NCBI GenBank assembly: GCA_021323315.1
Contig: JAJTCQ010000011.1
Span: 1 to 38,432, forward strand
Length of the DNA stretch: 38,432 nt
Source of the DNA: Gaiellaceae bacterium
GTDB lineage: Bacteria > Actinomycetota > Thermoleophilia > Gaiellales > Gaiellaceae
Direction of reading: 5' to 3'
Every line of letters begins with the position of its first letter. Position 1 is the stretch's first letter. Both the position numbers and the translations under genes were made by a program. The notes under the pieces are model-generated. The model saw nothing but the letters and a program-made list of their open reading frames with translations, had not been told where the DNA came from and did not search any database. Shown one piece after another: positions 16,151 to 23,773 of the stretch.

Positions 16151-16699
16151 TCAGACCTCAGGCGGATCGGACGGCATCAGCGCCCCGAGCGCACCATGCG
16201 AGACGAGGACCGCGTCGACTCCGGAGCGCTCGAGCTCGGAAACGTCCTCCGGCGTGGCGTCGTGGAGCTCCGCGATGGCGAGCTTCCCGGCCGGCACGTC
16301 GTGGAGAAGGTCGAGCAGGACGGCGAGCGGGTCGTCGTCGGCGTCCTCGGGCACGGAGAGGAGGAAGACCTCGGGATCGAAGTAGCGCAGCACCCGCTCG
16401 AGCTCCGACGGCTCGCGTACACGCACGACGCACTCGAGGCCGAGCGCGTGCCCCTCGTCCCACATCGCGAGGTCGGGCTTGACGACGACCGCGTCCGATG
16501 CCGATCCCTGCGCGTCGAAAAGATGGCCGAGATGGAGGAGCGGGAGCGCCGACGTCATGCGGACCGAGTTCGCGTTCGTGATCACGGCCAAACCGTCCGC
16601 ACCCTGCGCCTCGGCCGACTTGGCGCCGGCGGAATCCGAGACCTCGACGATGAAGGAGATGCCGTCGCCCTCGGCGATGGCCTGGCTCAACTTGCTCAC
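16151..16699 (-). CDS. TrpC-like TIM-barrel protein, shortened
   Basis: Taken from GTG 16699 (182 residues): a longer open frame exists upstream but lacks homology-like sequence and runs into the divergent gene. The order of segments recalls indole-3-glycerol-phosphate synthase: ISFIVEVSDSAGAK (strand 1; Glu kept, the usual Lys absent), DAVVVKPDLAMW (Lys kept), ALGLECVVRVREPSELERVL, and LAIAELHDATPEDVSELER with a terminal GVDAVLVSHGAL. At about 180 residues it is much shorter than true IGPS (about 250-260) and lacks a catalytic residue, so a different or lost activity is likely. A TACGAT lies 8 nt before the GTG. Confidence 0.5.
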   Translation of the reverse strand: MSKLSQAIAEGDGISFIVEVSDSAGAKSAEAQGADGLAVITNANSVRMTSALPLLHLGHLFDAQGSASDAVVVKPDLAMWDEGHALGLECVVRVREPSELERVLRYFDPEVFLLSVPEDADDDPLAVLLDLLHDVPAGKLAIAELHDATPEDVSELERSGVDAVLVSHGALGALMPSDPPEV

Positions 16700-16707
16700 G
16701 GGACGGG

Positions 16708-16713
16708 ATCGTA
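16708..16713 (-). promoter_or_regulatory. Putative -10 box of the TrpC-like gene
   Basis: Minus-strand TACGAT, 8 nt before the GTG at 16699. It overlaps by two bases the opposing hexamer at 16712-16717, so both promoters share a 23-nt gap. Confidence 0.4.
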
Positions 16714-16717
16714 GTCT
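16712..16717 (+). promoter_or_regulatory. Putative -10 box of the secreted propeller gene
   Basis: Plus-strand TAGTCT, 5 nt before the ATG at 16723. It supports use of that ATG rather than the one at 16762, though the spacing is slightly short for a fully leaderless start. Confidence 0.35.
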
Positions 16718-16722
16718 GCTGG

Positions 16723-18321
16723 ATGCAAACCGTGAGTCACCGCTCGCGTCCCATCCAGGGCATGCGTCTTCTTGCACTCCTCGTCGTGGGTCTACTGCTC
16801 GTGTCGGGCGTGGCCGGTGCGCGCGTGGTCACGGGAACGCCGGAGAACGACCGGCTCCTCGGGACGCCGCGGGCCGACGTCCTCCGCGGGTTGGGCGGGA
16901 CCGACCGGCTCGTCGCCGGCAGCGGCGCCGACTTCCTCCAGGGCGGCGCGGGCAGAGACACGCAGGACGCCGGGCCGGGAGCCGACCTCGTCGCGACCTC
17001 GTACGACGGAGCACGAGACGTCGTCCGCTGCGGGACAGGTTTCGACGTCGTGAACGCCGACCTCTCGGATGCCGTCGCACGGGATTGCGAGCTCGTCGGC
17101 CGGCGGCTCTCCCGTGACCCGTACACGACCGCCGACGCCCAGCACGAGACGCAGGTCGAGCCGGACAGCTTCACGTTCGGCCGCACGACCGTCGCCACGT
17201 TCCAGGTCGGACGCCGCTTCGACGGCGCGGCGACGACCGTGGGCTGGGCGGTCACGACGAACGACGGGGCGTCCTGGCGCAGCGGCCTCCTCCCCGGCCT
17301 CACGACCGCGAGCCTCCCTCCGGGACCGAACGCCCGTGCCAGCGACCCGGTGGTCGCGTACGACGCGGCCCATGCGACTTGGCTGATCTCGACGCTGGCT
17401 CTCGAGGGCCCGACGACGCGCCTCGCGATCAACCGCTCGACGAACGGCTCGGCCTGGACCACCGCGTCGAACGCGCTCGAGGAGCGCCCGGCGGAGGGCA
17501 TCGCATTCGACAAGAACTGGCTCGCCTGCGACAACACGGCCTCGTCGCCCTTCTACGGACGCTGCTACCTCGTCTACACGCACTCCGCCGACCGCGACAT
17601 GCTCGCCCTCACCTGGTCGTCCGACGGCGGCCTCACGTGGTCGCCACCGGTCGACATCGGAGCGCGGCCGGGGGTCGGAGTCTTCCCGGCGATCCGCCCG
17701 ACAGGCGAGGTGGTGGTGGTGTATCTCCTGCAAGAGCGCGGGCTGTCGATCGCAGCCTCGCGGTCGGCGGACGGAGGAGCGACCTGGGGTGCACCGATCC
17801 GTATCGCCCCGGTCGACGGCGGCTGCCGGATACAGAACTTCCGGGCGTTCTCGTTGCCGAGCGCCGACGTCGACGGGACCGGCCGCGTCTGGGCGAGCTG
17901 GCACGACTGCGAGTCCCCAGGCTCGTCGCGAAACAATGCGGTGTTCGTCTCCACGTCGCCGGACGGCATCCAGTGGAGCGCGCCGCTGGTGGTCACCCGC
18001 GGACGGAACGCCGTCCTGCCTGCGATCGGGATCGAGGCAGCGACCGGGCGGGTCGCGATTGCATACATGCGCTCGAGCGCAGCGGGCATCGACGTCGAGC
18101 GGGTCGAGTCGTTCGGAGCACCGTCGACGTGGTCGCCCGCGCGGCGGCTGTCGGCGCATGCGATGCCCCTCCGGTGGATGCCGGACACGACGTCGGGCCG
18201 GATGCTCGCCGACTACATCTCCGTGCATTACTCGCTCGGACGGCCGCTCGTCGTCTGGGTGCTGGCGAACGAGCCAGTGGGTAACAGCTTCCGGCAGGCT
18301 GTCTACGCGACGCGCGGCTGA
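16723..18321 (+). CDS. Secreted protein: RTX-like repeats plus BNR/sialidase-like propeller
   Basis: A 532-residue exported protein. A hydrophobic stretch at 14-31 ending in VAGA (about 33) is a signal peptide. Residues 38-125 carry glycine/aspartate-rich nonapeptide-like repeats (GTPRADVLRGLGGTDRL, SGADFLQGGAGRD, GPGADLV) like calcium-binding RTX units. From about 150 onward Asp-box motifs recur: TNDGASW (179-185), SSDGGLTW (299-306), SADGGATW (348-355), SPDGIQW (412-418), as in six-bladed sialidase-type propellers. No FRIP motif is seen, so sialidase activity is not supported; the propeller may only bind ligands. ATG 16762 is an alternative start. It is convergent with the cupin gene, 4 nt apart. 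Confidence 0.75.
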   Translation: MQTVSHRSRPIQGMRLLALLVVGLLLVSGVAGARVVTGTPENDRLLGTPRADVLRGLGGTDRLVAGSGADFLQGGAGRDTQDAGPGADLVATSYDGARDVVRCGTGFDVVNADLSDAVARDCELVGRRLSRDPYTTADAQHETQVEPDSFTFGRTTVATFQVGRRFDGAATTVGWAVTTNDGASWRSGLLPGLTTASLPPGPNARASDPVVAYDAAHATWLISTLALEGPTTRLAINRSTNGSAWTTASNALEERPAEGIAFDKNWLACDNTASSPFYGRCYLVYTHSADRDMLALTWSSDGGLTWSPPVDIGARPGVGVFPAIRPTGEVVVVYLLQERGLSIAASRSADGGATWGAPIRIAPVDGGCRIQNFRAFSLPSADVDGTGRVWASWHDCESPGSSRNNAVFVSTSPDGIQWSAPLVVTRGRNAVLPAIGIEAATGRVAIAYMRSSAAGIDVERVESFGAPSTWSPARRLSAHAMPLRWMPDTTSGRMLADYISVHYSLGRPLVVWVLANEPVGNSFRQAVYATRG

Positions 18322-18325
18322 GGCA

Positions 18326-18772
18326 TCAGAGCCAGGTGATGCCGAACCGCGCGGAGGCGGCGGCGTATGCGTCCCGGCCGATGGTGCCCGCCTCCTCCGC
18401 CGCGGCGAGCTCCCGGAAGAAGCCCTCGAAGCCGCCCGGGGTCGTGACGACGAGCTGACGGCCCTCGCCCGACACGACTCGACGTTGTGAGTGCGGGATC
18501 CCGCGTGGTGCGAAGACAAGCCCGCCGGGGCCGACGGCGTACTCCTCGTCGCCTACGCGATAGACATGCTTGCCCTCGAGAACGTAGAAGAGCTCATCCT
18601 GGTCGCGGTGGACGTGAAGCGGCGTGTCGAGCAGCGGAGGCACTTCCTCGAAGAGGGAGAACGCACCCCCGCTCGCCTCGGAAGTCACACGCACGACTAT
18701 CGTGACCCCGGCGAACGACAGGCGCTCGCCTTCATCCCCGTGGAGCGCGAGAACGGGCGGCGCCGCGCTCAC
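18326..18772 (-). CDS. Cupin-domain protein
   Basis: A 148-residue single-cupin protein starting with GTG, overlapping the half-ALDH stop as GTGA. Cupin motif 1 is PLHVHRDQDELFYVLEG, giving metal ligands His53, His55 and Glu60; motif 2 is GGLVFAPRGIPHS with His94. These four ligands are complete, so it can bind a metal. The shape resembles quercetin-dioxygenase-like cupins, but substrate is unknown. It is the last gene of the deoC run, and tight coupling to the half-ALDH suggests a shared purpose that I cannot name. Confidence 0.8.
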   Translation of the reverse strand: MSAAPPVLALHGDEGERLSFAGVTIVVRVTSEASGGAFSLFEEVPPLLDTPLHVHRDQDELFYVLEGKHVYRVGDEEYAVGPGGLVFAPRGIPHSQRRVVSGEGRQLVVTTPGGFEGFFRELAAAEEAGTIGRDAYAAASARFGITWL

Positions 18773-19566
18773 GGACCGATCGGGTGCCAGACAGTCTTCA
18801 GCTCGAGAAAGCGTGAGATCTCCCACGGGCTTTGCGAGTCGGCATCCGCGCGGATCACGCGCTTGACGTTCTCCGCCGCGGCCCGCTCGAGCTCGACGGT
18901 GGGACCCTCGACGCCCGTCACGTCGACGGCATTGACGTCCATATGGCCGGCGAGCCAGGGTGCGAGCTCGTCGGCGAAACCGGTGAGCACGTTGACGGAA
19001 CCTCCCGGGAAGTCGGACGTGGCAAGCGCCTCGGCCAGCTCCACCGCGGCGATAGCGGCCGACTCGCCTGCGACGACGACGACCGTGTTGCCGCCGACGA
19101 GCGCCGGAAGCGTCCGCGAGACGAGGCCGAGGAGGGGAGGATCGGAGGGTGCGAGGATCGCGACGACTCCGGTCGGCTCCGGGATCGTGAAGTCGAAGTA
19201 CGGCCCGGCCACCGGGTTCGAGCTGCCGAGCACCTGCGCGAGCTTGTCCGCCCAACCCGCGTACCAGACGGTGCGATCGATCGCTGCCTCGACCTCGGAA
19301 CGCCCACTGCACGCAGCCTCGAGATCGGCGGCACGCGCCTCCATCATCTCCGCGAGGCGGTAGAGCACCTGCCCGCGGTTGTACGCCGTCATCGCCGCCC
19401 AGCCGGGGAGCGCGGCGCGCGCGGCGCGCACGGCGTCGCGCGCGTCCTTGCGCGAGGCGCGGGCGACGTTCTGCCCCGCTGCGTCGAACGTGCGTCCGGA
19501 CTCGGAGCGCGGGAACGCGCCGCCGATGTAGAGCTTGTACGTCTTCTTGACCGAGAGCCTGGTCAT
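18769..19566 (-). CDS. Half-length aldehyde dehydrogenase homologue without catalytic domain
   Basis: Taken from ATG 19566 (265 residues), where MTRLSVKKTYKLYIGGAFPR gives a typical ALDH beginning. It follows ALDH sequence through the NAD-binding region (IPEPTGVVAILAPSDPP, LVGGNTVVVVAGESA, GGSVNVLTGFADELAPWLAGH) and then jumps to a typical ALDH C-terminus (WEISRFLELKTVWHPIG). The whole catalytic domain, with its Cys and Glu, is missing, against about 490 residues for a full enzyme. The smooth join to a proper C-terminus argues against random truncation. It lies after a full ALDH, as the pseudo-domain does in fused ALDH16 proteins. Probably a structural or regulatory partner; activity is not expected. 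Confidence 0.75.
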   Translation of the reverse strand: MTRLSVKKTYKLYIGGAFPRSESGRTFDAAGQNVARASRKDARDAVRAARAALPGWAAMTAYNRGQVLYRLAEMMEARAADLEAACSGRSEVEAAIDRTVWYAGWADKLAQVLGSSNPVAGPYFDFTIPEPTGVVAILAPSDPPLLGLVSRTLPALVGGNTVVVVAGESAAIAAVELAEALATSDFPGGSVNVLTGFADELAPWLAGHMDVNAVDVTGVEGPTVELERAAAENVKRVIRADADSQSPWEISRFLELKTVWHPIGP

Positions 19567-19729
19567 GGCGTGTGCGCTGTGGCGAAACGGCTGTGGACGC
19601 ATTGGCTCCGATTCGGCACCGGTGCGTCGCAGTCTCGTGCGGACTCGAGCGCTAGGCTCGACGCCGGGTGGAGGGTGGCCCACCACCCCACCCAGGGTGG
19701 GGAGTTGCGGGGTGAGGATGCGCAACTGC
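19567..19729 (-). terminator. 163-nt gap with GC-rich hairpins between the two ALDH genes
   Basis: No gene is supported here. Bases 19686-19693 (CCCCACCC) and 19695-19702 (GGGTGGGG) are perfect inverted repeats one base apart, effectively a 6-bp stem with a 5-nt loop. GGTGG/CCACC at 19674-19684 and a palindrome GCACCGGTGC at 19616-19625 add more structure. No U-run follows, so it may reduce rather than end transcription. A start codon at 19725 would extend the half-ALDH through this gap, but that extension has no ALDH-like sequence. Confidence 0.45.
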
Positions 19730-21211
19730 TCACTCGTCGAACCTCAGGTACGGCTCGAGCCCGTGGCGGCCGCCCTCGCGGCCGAAGCCCGATTCGCGGT
19801 AGCCACCGAACGGCGAGGTCGGGTCGAAGCGGTTGTACGTATTCGCCCAGACGACTCCGGCGCGGAGCCGCTGCGCCATCCAGAGAATGCGCGAGCCCTT
19901 CTCCGTCCACACCCCCGCAGAGAGCCCGTACGGCGTGTTGTTCGCCTTCTCGACCGCCTCGTCGGGCGTGCGAAAGGTCAGCACCGAGAGCACGGGCCCG
20001 AAGATCTCCTCCTGCGCGATCCGGTAGCTCTGCGCGACATTCGTGAAGAGGGTCGGCACGAACCAGTACCCACGCTCGGGCAGATCACACTTCGGCTGGT
20101 AGATCTCCGCCCCTTCCTCCTCCCCGCTCGCCACCAGCTCCCGGATCTTCTCGAGCTGCGCCTTCGAGTTGATCGCGCCGACGTCCGTGTTCTTGTCGAG
20201 CGGGTCGCCGACTCGCAGCGTCGAGAGTCGGCGCTTCAGCTTCTCGAGGAGCGGCTCGTAGATCGACTCCTGCACGAGGAGCCTCGATCCGGCGCAGCAG
20301 ACGTGGCCCTGGTTGAAATAGATGCCGTTGACGATGCCCTCGACCGCCTGGTCGAGGGCAGCGTCGTCGAACACGACGTTGGCCGCCTTCCCCCCGAGCT
20401 CGAGCGTCAGCTTCACGTTGCGGCCCGCGAGCTCGCGCATGATCAGCTTCCCGACCTCGGTCGAGCCCGTGAACGCGAGCTTGTCGATGCCGTCGTTACG
20501 GACGAGGTGCGCGCCGGTGGTCCCGTCGCCCGTAACGAGGTTGACGACGCCGGGCGGCAGTTCCGCCTGGCGGCAGATGTCGGCGAAGATCATCGCCGTC
20601 AGCGGGGTCGTCTCCGCGGGCTTGAGCACGACCGTGTTGCCACACGCGAGCGCCGGCGCGATCTTCCAGGAGAGCATGAGGAGCGGGAAGTTCCAAGGAA
20701 TGATCTGCGCCGCGACGCCGAGCGGCCGGGGTGTCCGGTTCGGAAACGCGTACTCGAGCTTGTCCGCCCAGCCCGCGTAGTAGAAGAAGTGCGCGGCGGC
20801 CAGCGGGATGTCGACGTCCCGGGACTCACGGATCGGCTTGCCGCCGTCGAGCGACTCGGCCACGGCGAGCTCACGCGAGCGCTCCTGGATGAGGCGCGCA
20901 ACCCGAAAGAGGTACTTCGCGCGCTCCGACGGGGCGAGCTCCGACCAGCCGTTCTCGAAGGCATTCCGCGCCGTGTCGACCGCGAGTGCGACGTCCTCCT
21001 CGCCCGCGAGCGCGACCTCGAAGAGCGGCTCCTCCGTCGCCGGGGAGATGGACGGGAACCACTCCTTCGTGCGCGGCTCGACCTCCTCGCCGCCGATGAA
21101 GAGGCCGTACTGCTCCCGGATCTGCACGATGTCGCGCGCCTCGGGCGCCGGGGCGTACTCCCACTCGAACGTCGCCGGAAGGTTCGAGACGCGCTTCTCG
21201 ACCTGGGCCAT
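19730..21211 (-). CDS. Aldehyde dehydrogenase
   Basis: A 493-residue NAD(P)-dependent aldehyde dehydrogenase from ATG 21211, which overlaps the deoC stop by one base (TGATG). It has IPWNFPLLMLSWKIAPAL (Asn174), KPAETTPLTA, FTGSTEVGKLI, the general base in LTLELGGK (Glu271) and the catalytic Cys305 in FNQGHVCCAGS, followed by EEIFGPVLSV and a C-terminal NRFDPTSPFGGYRESGFGRE. All catalytic residues are present. Because DeoC releases acetaldehyde, this enzyme most plausibly oxidises acetaldehyde to acetate, but that is inferred from position. Together with the next gene it mirrors the domain order of ALDH16. Confidence 0.92.
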   Translation of the reverse strand: MAQVEKRVSNLPATFEWEYAPAPEARDIVQIREQYGLFIGGEEVEPRTKEWFPSISPATEEPLFEVALAGEEDVALAVDTARNAFENGWSELAPSERAKYLFRVARLIQERSRELAVAESLDGGKPIRESRDVDIPLAAAHFFYYAGWADKLEYAFPNRTPRPLGVAAQIIPWNFPLLMLSWKIAPALACGNTVVLKPAETTPLTAMIFADICRQAELPPGVVNLVTGDGTTGAHLVRNDGIDKLAFTGSTEVGKLIMRELAGRNVKLTLELGGKAANVVFDDAALDQAVEGIVNGIYFNQGHVCCAGSRLLVQESIYEPLLEKLKRRLSTLRVGDPLDKNTDVGAINSKAQLEKIRELVASGEEEGAEIYQPKCDLPERGYWFVPTLFTNVAQSYRIAQEEIFGPVLSVLTFRTPDEAVEKANNTPYGLSAGVWTEKGSRILWMAQRLRAGVVWANTYNRFDPTSPFGGYRESGFGREGGRHGLEPYLRFDE

Positions 21212-22149
21212 CAGTCGATGGTGAAGTAGTCGCCGGACTGGTACCGCCCCGTCTTCTCCTTGCGCAGCTGCATGAGCACGTCGTTGAGGAGCGAAGAGGC
21301 GCCGAACCGGAAGAGGTCGGGCGTCATCCACTCGGCACCGAGCGTCTCGTACAGCGTGACGAGATACTGGATCGCCTGCTTCGAGGCACGGATCCCGCCC
21401 GCGGGCTTGATCCCGACGATGTGCCCGGTCTCCGCGTGGACGTCGCGAACGACCTCCATCATGCACAGCGTCACGGGCAGGGTCGCGGCGGGGCTGATCT
21501 TTCCCGTGGACGTCTTGATGAAGTCGGCGCCTGCCGCTATTGCGATCAGCGAGGCGCGCCTGACGTTGTCGTACGTCCCGAGCTCGCCCGTCTCGAGGAT
21601 GACCTTGAGGTGCGCCTCGCCGCAGGCGTCCTTCACGCGGACGATCTCGTCGAACACCCTCGCGTACCGTCCCGAGAGGAACGCGCCCCGGTCGATGACC
21701 ATGTCGACCTCGTCCGCGCCGAACTCGACGACCGCGCGCGTCTCCGCGACCTTGATGTCGATCGGCGACTGACCGGACGGGAACGCCGTCGCGACCGACG
21801 CCACCTTGACGCCGCTCCCGGCGAGCCGCTCCTTCGCGATGCCGACGAGGCTCGGATAGACGCAAACGGCCGCGACGGGCGGCACCGAGACGTCGACGGG
21901 GTCGGGCCGCATGGCCTTCGAGCAGATCGCGGCGACCTTGCCCGGCGTGTCCTGCCCCTCGAGCGTCGTCAGGTCCATCATCCGGATCGCGAGCTCGAGC
22001 GCCTGCACCTTCGACTCGCGCTTGATCGACCGTTTCGCGAGCGTCGCCGCGCGCTCCTCCAGCGCGACGGCGTCGACCGAGCCGACGCGGGGAAGGCGTG
22101 GGCCGGACGGCAGCTCGAAGCCGCCCACCAACACTGGTGCCTTGGCCAT
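21211..22149 (-). CDS. deoC: Deoxyribose-phosphate aldolase
   Basis: DeoC splits 2-deoxyribose 5-phosphate into acetaldehyde and glyceraldehyde 3-phosphate in deoxynucleoside breakdown. The 312-residue protein from ATG 22149 has the Schiff-base Lys212 in GADFIKTSTGK, Lys248 in VGIKPAGGI and Asp149 in EVDMVID, matching the catalytic triad of class I DERA. It is longer at both ends than the E. coli enzyme (259). The ATG is preceded at 7 nt by TAGACT, so the mRNA is probably leaderless. It heads the run deoC, ALDH, half-ALDH, cupin. Confidence 0.95.
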   Translation of the reverse strand: MAKAPVLVGGFELPSGPRLPRVGSVDAVALEERAATLAKRSIKRESKVQALELAIRMMDLTTLEGQDTPGKVAAICSKAMRPDPVDVSVPPVAAVCVYPSLVGIAKERLAGSGVKVASVATAFPSGQSPIDIKVAETRAVVEFGADEVDMVIDRGAFLSGRYARVFDEIVRVKDACGEAHLKVILETGELGTYDNVRRASLIAIAAGADFIKTSTGKISPAATLPVTLCMMEVVRDVHAETGHIVGIKPAGGIRASKQAIQYLVTLYETLGAEWMTPDLFRFGASSLLNDVLMQLRKEKTGRYQSGDYFTID

Positions 22150-22156
22150 TGTTCCG

Positions 22157-22162
22157 AGTCTA
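22157..22162 (-). promoter_or_regulatory. Putative -10 box of deoC
   Basis: Minus-strand TAGACT, 7 nt before the deoC ATG, placing transcription start at or next to the start codon. Confidence 0.45.
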
Positions 22163-22225
22163 GTGCTGCGGCGTCGCGCTCCGGAGCGCCCGGAACCTCG
22201 TCGTCGCGCGCATCTCGGCATACAA

Positions 22226-22526
22226 CCTCGGCCCACGCCTCACGACGCCGTCGTCACCATCGACGACGTGACCACCCGAGCCCTCGCTGTCCGGCTGGAG
22301 GTGGCGCTGACGGTCTGCACGGCGAGCGCGGCGGCGAACGGCAGCCGGGTCGTGCGAGGGTGGCAGCCATCCAGGACGTGCGGTGCAAGTGGGCGTACGA
22401 CTGGGAGGCGAGGTGCGAGCGGGCTACGGCGCGCGACTACCCGTCTGTGGCGACGAGGACAAGCTGTGGCGCGCCGCCTTGCAGTTCTCGACATCCGGGT
22501 CCCGCCCGGCTCTGCGGCTGACTCCG
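22226..22526 (+). pseudogene. Frameshifted plus-strand gene remnant, unrecognised
   Basis: The 377 nt between deoC and era have no intact gene, but strong G/C third-position bias steps through three plus-strand frames: VTTRALAVRLEVALTVCTAS (from about 22268), then QDVRCKWAYDWEARCERATA (about 22372-22440), then DEDKLWRAALQF (about 22456-22490), then LDIRVPPGSAADSV (about 22487-22526). Joined, they look like one protein of about 90 residues broken by at least three frame changes in the same direction. Decay or sequencing error could both explain it. I recognise no family. Confidence 0.4.
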
Positions 22527-22536
22527 TCAGAGGCCG
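22507..22536 (-). terminator. Nested hairpins at the era stop codon
   Basis: CTGAC/GTCAG (22518-22530, 3-nt loop) is nested in a bulged pairing of 22507-22514 with 22528-22536. It overlaps the era stop. No U-run follows, so terminator function is uncertain. Confidence 0.3.
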
Positions 22537-23387
22537 AGGCGCTCGAGCATCCGCGGGTCGCGGCGCCACTTCGGACGCACCTTGACCTGCAGCTCGAGGA
22601 ACACCGGGTGGCCGAGCAGCGCCTCGACCTCCGGCCTGGCTCGAGTGCCGATCTCGCGCACCATCGCGCCCTTCTTGCCCACGAGAATTCCTTTCTGCGA
22701 CTCGGTCTCGCAATACACGAGCGCGCGCAGGCGCTTCTCCTCGATCTCCTCGACCTCGACGCTGATCGCATGCGGAACCTCCTCGCGCGTGAGGTGGAGC
22801 GCCTTCTCGCGGATGACCTCGGCGATGCGCTCCTCGAGCGCGAGGTCGGTCGTCTGCTCGCTCGGGAAGTACGCCGGCCCCTCGGGCAGGAGGTACACGA
22901 GATCGCCACGGAGCTCGCCGACGCCCTCCTTCGTCTTCGCGCTGACCGGATGGAGCGCATGAAAGTCGCCGAGCGCCGCGGCAGCCTTCATCTGCGTCGC
23001 GATGTGCGCCGGCTTCAGCCGGTCGACCTTGTTCAGCGCGATGATCACGGGCTTCTCGAGGCCGAACACGCGCCGCGCGACGAAGCGGTCACCGGAGCCG
23101 ATGTGGGCGCGAGCATCGACCACGAGGAGCACCGCGTCGACGTCCTCGAACGAGGAGTCGACGGTCCGCTGCATGCGCTCGGTCAGTGGGTCCATCGGGC
23201 GCTGGAAGCCCGGGAGGTCGACCAGCGCGAGCTGGTAGTCGGGGCCGTGCGCGACGCCGAACAGCCGCCGTCGGGTCGTGTTCGGGACCTTCGACGTGAT
23301 GGCGATCTTCTCGCCGCAGAGCGCGTTGACAAGCGTGGACTTGCCGACGTTCGGTCGGCCGGCGACCGCGACGAAGCCGCTTTTCAT
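22527..23387 (-). CDS. era: GTPase Era
   Basis: Era binds the 3' end of 16S rRNA and assists 30S assembly. The 286-residue protein from ATG 23387 has G1 GRPNVGKST at 9-17, G3 DLPGF, G4 NKVD, and the C-terminal KH domain with the GILVGKKGAMVREIGTRAR loop. The start overlaps the cdd stop as ATGA; a longer open frame upstream lacks conserved sequence. YbeY, which also acts in rRNA processing, is three genes upstream in the same run. Confidence 0.96.
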   Translation of the reverse strand: MKSGFVAVAGRPNVGKSTLVNALCGEKIAITSKVPNTTRRRLFGVAHGPDYQLALVDLPGFQRPMDPLTERMQRTVDSSFEDVDAVLLVVDARAHIGSGDRFVARRVFGLEKPVIIALNKVDRLKPAHIATQMKAAAALGDFHALHPVSAKTKEGVGELRGDLVYLLPEGPAYFPSEQTTDLALEERIAEVIREKALHLTREEVPHAISVEVEEIEEKRLRALVYCETESQKGILVGKKGAMVREIGTRARPEVEALLGHPVFLELQVKVRPKWRRDPRMLERLGL

Positions 23388-23773
23388 CCGAGGTTCGAAC
23401 TGTCGAACGACTCGGGGAGCAGCTCCTCCGTCGTCATTGCGACCACTCGGCCGCCGTTGCGGAAGACGACCCGCTCGACGCCCATCTCGTGCAGCCACTG
23501 CCGACACCCGCCGCACGGCGATGCCGTGATCGCCGCGACCACGAAGTCGCCAGGGCGGTAGCCCTCGGCGACGGCGCGCGCGAACGCCGTGCGCTCCGCG
23601 CACACGCCGAGCGGATACGCGGCGTTCTCGACGTTCACGCCCTCGATCACCCGTCCGTCGCGCGCCAGCACCGCGCAGCCGACGAGGAGCTTCGAATAGG
23701 GCGCATACGCCCGCGCGGCGACAGCGTCGGCCAGGGTGAGGAGCTCGTCGTCGGACGGCCGAGGCTCGCTCAT
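23384..23773 (-). CDS. cdd: Cytidine deaminase
   Basis: Converts cytidine and deoxycytidine to the uridine forms in pyrimidine salvage. The 129-residue protein has the zinc site: Cys58 and catalytic Glu60 in VCAERTA, and Cys87 and Cys90 in SPCGGCRQ, as in the short tetrameric Cdd. Substrate-binding GVNVENAAYPLG is present. It overlaps the dgk-PAP2 stop and the era start by 4 nt each. Confidence 0.95.
   Translation of the reverse strand: MSEPRPSDDELLTLADAVAARAYAPYSKLLVGCAVLARDGRVIEGVNVENAAYPLGVCAERTAFARAVAEGYRPGDFVVAAITASPCGGCRQWLHEMGVERVVFRNGGRVVAMTTEELLPESFDSSNLG

Noticed and set aside
19567-19725. N-terminal extension of the half-ALDH from an ATG at 19725
   Set aside because: The extra 53 residues are Pro/Arg-rich and unlike ALDH, whereas the ATG at 19566 gives a normal ALDH beginning.
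23388-23603. N-terminal extension of era from an upstream ATG
   Set aside because: It lies wholly inside cdd in another frame, and Era begins normally at 23387 with an ATGA overlap.
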